Both the position numbers and the translations under genes were made by a program. Of a DNA stretch of 64,000 bases, positions 59,251-64,000 are shown in pieces (the stretch's first letter is position 1; the number at the start of each line of letters is the position of its first letter). The notes under the pieces were generated by a model, which made no database searches, had not been told where the DNA came from, and saw nothing but the letters and a program-made list of their open reading frames with translations. Source of the stretch: Platerodrilus igneus (taxonomy: Eukaryota > Arthropoda > Insecta > Coleoptera > Lycidae); the NCBI GenBank assembly GCA_036346225.1, contig JARFIW010000115.1:248001-312000 (forward strand), written 5' to 3'.

Positions 59251-59265
59251 TGGCGCCCAACGTGG
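59251..59265 (+). other. Primer binding site for tRNA-Lys
   Basis: TGGCGCCCAACGTGG is complementary to the 3' end of tRNA-Lys including CCA, and lies three bases after the LTR end. It is the start point of minus-strand DNA synthesis in this LTR family. Confidence 0.85.
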
Positions 59266-59503
59266 ACTTGGTGCAAAGGCGAGTTCCAGATCACAATTCA
59301 GAAGATCATATCATAAATATACGAATTAAATATTGGAATTGGGGCGAGGAAAGGTCAACTTTGGTTGGTATTTACAATTGTCCTCTCGTATGTCTATCAG
59401 AAAAAAACACATTACCGATTTCCAGCGAGTTCACGAGAATTTTTTTTACACGATTGATTGAAATTTTGGAAATGTGTTTGCTACGTGCACGTTAATATTC
59501 ATA

Positions 59504-61242
59504 TCAAAAATCTTATGAGGTGTGTATTCGTGCCAATATAATACAATATACAGAACGCTTTCGATTTTATTAAATCATCTTCAGTGTTTATAAAGCTTAT
59601 GTAATTGAGAAGTAGTGAAAAAAATTTTTTTTTTATAAATGACTAAAAAATTTTTTTATATATAACTGACTAGTGACAAAAATTTTTTTTATATAACTGA
59701 CAAGTAGCGAATAAAAATTCTTTTTTATATAACTGACAAGTAGTGAAGAAAAAATGTTTTTATATAACTGACTAGTGAAAAAAAATTTTTTTTATATAAC
59801 TAGCGAAAAAAAATATTTTTTTTTTATATAACTGAGTAGTGAAGGACAAATTTTTTTTATATAACTGGCAAGTAGTGAAGAAAAAATTTTTTATATAACA
59901 GACAAGTAGTGAAAAAATTTTTTTTATCCAACTGACAAGTAGCGAAAAAAATTTTTTTTATATAACTGACAAGTAGTGAAAAAAAATTTTTATATAACTG
60001 ACAAGTAGTGGAGAAAAAAATTTTTTTATATAACTGACAAGTAGTGAAGAAAAAATTTTTTTGATATAACTGACTAGTGAAAAAATTTTTTTTATATAAC
60101 AGACTAGTGAAGAACAATTTTTTTTTATATAACTGACTAGTGAAGAAAATTTTTTTTATATAACTGACTAGTGGAAGAAAAAATTTTTTTTATGTAACTG
60201 ATTAGTGAAGAAAATTTTTTTTTTCATATAACTGACAAGTAGTGAAGAAAGAATTTTTTTTTATATAACTGACAAGTTGTGAAAAAAATTTTTTATCTAA
60301 CTAGTGAAAATTTTTTTTATCTAACTGACAAGTAGTGAAGAAAACATTTTTTTGATATAACTGACAAGTAGTGAAAAAAATTTTTTTATATAACTGACAA
60401 GTAGCGAAGAAAAAAATTTTTTATATAACTGACTAGTGGGAAAAAATTTTTTTTATATAACTGACAAGTGAAAAATTTTTTTTATATAACTGACAAGTAT
60501 TGAAAAAAAATTTTTTTATATAACTGACTACTGACGAAAAATTTTTTTTTATATAACTGACAAGTAGTGAAAATAAATTTTTTTTTATTTAACTGACGAG
60601 TGAAGAAAATTTTTTTTATATAACTGACAAGTAGTGAAGAAAAAATTTTTTTATATAACTGACTAGTGAAAAAAATTTCTTTTATATAACTGACTAGTGG
60701 AAGAAAAAATATTTTTTATATAAATGACAAATAGTGAAAAAAAATTTTTTTTTTATATAACTGACAAGTGAAAAAAAAATTTTTTTATATAACTGACAAG
60801 TAGTGAAAAAATTTTTTTTATATAACACAAGCAGTGAAGAAAAAAATTTTTTTTATATAACTTGACAAGTGAAGAAAAAATTTTTTTTATATAACTGCCT
60901 AGTAAAACAAATTTTTTTTATATAACTTGACAAGTGAAGAAAAACATTTTTTTATATAACTGACTAGTGAAAAAAAATTTTTTTTATATAACTGACAAGT
61001 AGAGAAGAAAAATTTTTTTTTATGTAACTGACAAGTAGTGAAGAAAAAAATTTTTTTATATAACTTACAAGAAGTGAAAAAAATTTTTTTTATATAACTG
61101 ACAAATAGTGAAAAAAAAAATATTTTTTCACCACTTGTCAGTTACATAAGCTTTATAGACACTGAAGATGATTTAATAAAATCGAAAGCACTCTATATAT
61201 TGTATTATATTTGCACGAATACACACCTCGTAAGATTTTTGA
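59504..61242. mobile_element. Fold-back element with ~114 bp inverted ends around an array
   Basis: 59504-59617 and 61242-61129 are inverted repeats with about nine mismatches by eye; the outer ends read TCAAAAATCTTATGAGGTGT and its complement. Between them lies a 1.5 kb array of a ~34 bp unit that starts inside the inverted ends. The layout is that of fold-back transposons. A 15 bp direct repeat, TTGATTGAAATTTTG, lies at 59454-59468 and 61239-61253. The right copy touches the inverted end but the left one is 35 bp away, so it is only a doubtful target duplication. It inserted behind the leader of the LTR element at 58163. Confidence 0.75.
59618..61127. repeat. ~34 bp minisatellite (TATATAACTGACAAGTAGTG)
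   Basis: About forty units consisting of TATATAACTGACAAGTAGTG and a variable A-run plus T-run. The homopolymers change length in nearly every copy. The F/K/Y-rich frames in it are artefacts. Confidence 0.93.
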
Positions 61243-61253
61243 TTGAAATTTTG

Positions 61254-62619
61254 TTACTAAGCCAACCAACAAATCATATAAAACGGCAAGCGGTACATAT
61301 ATGCCAGGTCTTACAATACTAACATTTAATAGACATCAATAAATATTTAACCTAATCCTATTGATAATATATACTTTGTAAACCATAAACATGTTTACAC
61401 TTAAGCGACTCGATTCATCCAAGCTAATCAAGCGTTCCGACAATCATTTTCGAGTAGACATTCCGGTGATACGGTAAGTCGCTTGAGTGTAAACCTCTCA
61501 GCCGACTATTTTACTGTCGCTGAATTTTCCGGTTTTCGACACACCAAAGCCGGCCGAATGCTATCGATTCAATTTAGCGACAATAAAAATAGCTCCAGGT
61601 TAATTATCGTACACGATCAATTCTTAAAGCTACGTTTTAAATATTTTGATATAATTTAAATAATTAGATGGTGTCTTAGGGAAAGTTGCTCTTGTTTGCG
61701 TTAATGGCAATTTATAAATAAAAGCAATCTAACTATTGTACGGCTTTTGGTGCCCTTCGAATACCCTGATTCGTACCGTTTATCCACTCAGAGCGATCTA
61801 ACGTTAAAAATGATTAGAAATCAGGCTTTGAACTGAAGGCTAATCTAACCATCTGATTAATTTTTAATAAATACCCTGTAGTGTCAGCTAGAAATCGTCT
61901 GAAAAATTAAGTGCTTATTGTGCATTTTATATATTAAGAGGCGCTAAGTTTAAACGCAATGCTAGACGCCTGAAATTCCTAATTCTAAAGTGGTTGATTT
62001 TAGTTTTAAGGTGGGCAACGCGTTGATAAACGTGATAATTTACATAGTTATTTTTTTATGAATCTACGTTTTCGTCATCAATTGAAAAAAGTACATGGTG
62101 CATTCCATCGCACAATGGAAATTCTAGATTCTAATGTAACATGCTACGATAGTGCAACATTCGACGACTGACTAGTTAACGTTTATCAAGACGATTGCCC
62201 AAACTTATGTAACGTCACGTACTCTTCTACGCTCTACTTTTGCTAATTATTGTTCCCAGTACTTTCAATCAAATATCCATCATTACGCTCGGTCTTCCTC
62301 AAAAAAACCCGGGTAACTAACTATCAATTAACTCAGGTAAATTACACTTATGTAAGATGTCTGCAGGTTGATTTAAATCCAACTTTGTTTGTCTGTATTT
62401 TTTGTTGCAGCTTTTTTCAATCAAGAAAGAATACATTCATTCGCCTGATCAAACCACACACTAAAACAACCCACATTAAATTTCGTTAAGCTGCTACTCT
62501 ATACTGTGTGACCCTTCTGTACTCAAAATCGTCACTAGATCGACATACGACGTGCCACTGTACGACTAATTCCACTAATCGAAATAAACGTCGAATTTAT
62601 TTTTAAAATTGGCAAGTTT
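61254..62619. other. Unique AT-rich DNA
   Basis: No gene, RNA or array recognised. A 62250-62489 frame contains a fair donor (CTCAG/GTAAAT, 62337) and acceptor (TTGTTGCAG, 62410), but the protein on either side shows no family resemblance. Confidence 0.45.
61393..61494. repeat. 18 bp inverted repeat, MITE-like
   Basis: GTTTACACTTAAGCGACT (61393-61410) and AGTCGCTTGAGTGTAAAC (61477-61494) are inverted with one mismatch around 66 bp. There is no convincing target duplication. Confidence 0.5.
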
Positions 62620-63212
62620 TGTTACATGCCGAAAATCGCTATGTATCATATTTACTTTAAGTATGAATATGTGACTAAATTCCCGCCATTATTTCAAATA
62701 AACTTGTTAAATTTCCGCCATCCCGGACAGTTGCGTTTGCGCAAAAGAATGCGCAGACGCGGAGTGGCGGAAGTGCGCGTTTTTCCGACACGACGGGACT
62801 AGTCAACGAGACGTCGAACAGTCAAGTTATCTGTGTCTTATCTTGTCTTCTCTTTCAGATATGTAGGTTTCCTGAATCGTACCTTTTGTCGCTCCCTACC
62901 TTATTCCTATCGTATCGCTACAAACCCAAGAAGAGGGAAGACAATTTAATCTGGTTGCGACGAGGGCGAAGGCCGACCTACGCCCAACCAACACCGAGAC
63001 CCTGACACCAGAATAGCTGCAATGCCATGACAAGCTCCACATTTTACGTGAGTACATTTTATCTTTTTCTTTTGTATGAGATACAAATTCGAGACGCCAT
63101 AATGACGTAACACCCTATTGCGCAATATTACGTACGTGTTTATTATGTTGTCAACTTTCCTAGTGGGACTTTAACAGTATACCTTAGACTAGAACAGTCG
63201 GAGAGTATAACA
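62620..63212 (+). mobile_element. LTR, 593 bp, followed by the primer site
   Basis: It runs from TGTTACATGCC to GAGTATAACA, the same family as 51823-52432. One base later the tRNA-Lys primer site begins. No gag, pol or second LTR follows; the sequence after the tRNA-like part is a satellite. Confidence 0.88.
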
Positions 63213-63213
63213 G

Positions 63214-63277
63214 TGGCGCCCAACGTGGTCTCAAAACCACGACCCTGAGATTAAGAGTCTCATGCTCTACCGACTGA
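63214..63277 (-). pseudogene. Antisense copy of most of tRNA-Lys(CTT), fused to the LTR
   Basis: The minus strand reads, from 63277 down, TCAGTCGGTAGAGCATGAGA, then CTCTTAATC (anticodon loop, anticodon CTT), CAGGGTCGTGG, a damaged T arm, and ACGTTGGGCGCCA with the CCA end. That is 64 bases, tRNA positions about 12-76. The CCA is not encoded in animal tRNA genes, so the source was mature tRNA. Mismatches to the consensus I remember cluster in the T arm, while anticodon and D arms match. The acceptor 5' strand is missing. Confidence 0.85.
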
Positions 63278-64000
63278 CATTTTCACGTAGATTCAAATTG
63301 TTTGGTCTTTATATTTCTCAAGTTTCGTTAGGTTCTGTCGATTGCGTGCAGAATATAAGGTCCATGATAATTTTTAGTTTTCACAAGTAATCGATGCTGT
63401 ATACCTCAGATAGATTTTTGTTTATTTTTCAGGTGTATTTAGATTGTTTCGTTGTTATATTTCTTAAGTTTCATCGGGTTCTGTTGATTGCTCGCAAAAA
63501 GTTAAGTCTAAGGTAATTTTTAATTTCCGAAAGATGCAATCGATAGATGCTTTTCACACATCGGACATAAATTTTTGTTTATTTTTCATGTAAATTTAGT
63601 TTTTTTGTTATTACATTTCGCAACTTCCGTTGAGCTCAATTGATTGCATGCAGAATATAAGGTCCAGGGTAATTTTTAGTTTCCATAAGTCGCAAACGAT
63701 GGGCAAAGATTTTTCTTTTTTTTCACGTGGATTCAGATTCTCAAATACCATCGGGGTCTGTCGATTACTCACAGAACACAAGATCCATGGTAGTTTTTTA
63801 TTTCCGTTTTGTTTCCTGACATATTTACGTTTATTTTTCACGCGGATTTAGATTGTTTCATTGTTTCTAAAGCTTCATTGGAATCTGTTGAGTGTTCGCA
63901 GAATATAAGCTCCAAGGTAATTTTTAGTTTCCGCAAGTCGCAAGTGATGGACATAGATTTTCATTTATTTTTCACGTAGATTCAGATTGATTTGTTGTTA
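63278..64000. repeat. ~115-156 bp satellite (TTTTCACGTAGATTCAGATTG type)
   Basis: Six starts of the unit are visible near 63281, 63427, 63583, 63718, 63833 and 63966. Each contains a form of GAATATAAGGTCCAAGGTAA and TTTTTAGTTTCCGCAAGTCG. It begins immediately after the tRNA-derived sequence and runs off the window. Confidence 0.88.

Noticed and set aside
59857..60117. Frame rich in FFTSQLYKKN repeats
   Set aside because: It is the reverse reading of the 34 bp A/T-run array; homopolymer length changes shift the frame in almost every unit.
63205..63285. Independent tRNA-Lys gene on the minus strand
   Set aside because: The 5' acceptor strand and D-stem start are missing, CCA is present in the DNA, and it abuts the LTR exactly at the primer site. 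A reverse-transcribed primer fits better.

Overview
The window looks like arthropod, most probably insect, nuclear DNA. Evidence: an arthropod-type 5S rRNA sequence, Jockey-like and CR1-like non-LTR retrotransposons, a mariner transposon, LTRs with a tRNA-Lys primer site, and two spliced protein-coding genes whose five introns are only 43-54 nt long. Introns that short occur in beetles and some other insects; the species cannot be named from this. There are no prokaryotic operons and no CRISPR array. By eye, well over half of the window is minisatellite of about fifteen unrelated monomer families.

Region 1 (1-9.4 kb): one minus-strand CR1-like element, ORF1 plus endonuclease/RT ORF2, cut in its endonuclease by a 5.35 kb insert with a 7 bp target duplication. 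The insert has no convincing gene and carries five different tandem arrays. Region 2 (9.4-19.6 kb): a remnant of a 5S rDNA tandem array (119 bp gene plus 668 bp spacer). Each of the three 5S genes touched is broken at exactly the same place, after base 30, by a Jockey-type element. One element is in sense and two in antisense orientation, and the break is the centre of the palindrome ACCGGT. The full-length antisense element has a 15 bp target duplication, an Inr+DPE promoter at its 5' end and ORFs overlapping by 8 nt. It was later hit by a mariner and by a CR1-like element.

Region 3 (19.6-48.1 kb): large arrays (41, ~73, ~138 and ~80 bp monomers and GAAT-rich repeats) enclosing two small gene islands. 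These are a SIAH-like RING E3 ligase gene (31250-32151, minus) and an ERI1-family DEDDh 3'-5' exonuclease gene (37452-38309, plus), both apparently intact. Region 4 (48.2-64 kb): further arrays with four copies of one LTR family. One is an inverted LTR/LTR structure joined through a piece of the tRNA-Lys primer, one is a solo LTR with a 4 bp duplication, one has a minisatellite inside it, and one is followed by an antisense copy of most of a tRNA-Lys. A fold-back element with ~114 bp inverted ends surrounds a 1.5 kb array.

The genes do not form a pathway. The window is a record of nested insertions and array growth around two host genes. The strongest candidates for something undescribed are the bidirectional 5S-targeting retrotransposon site, the array-filled transposon-like insert, and the primer-tRNA sequences captured in the genome.
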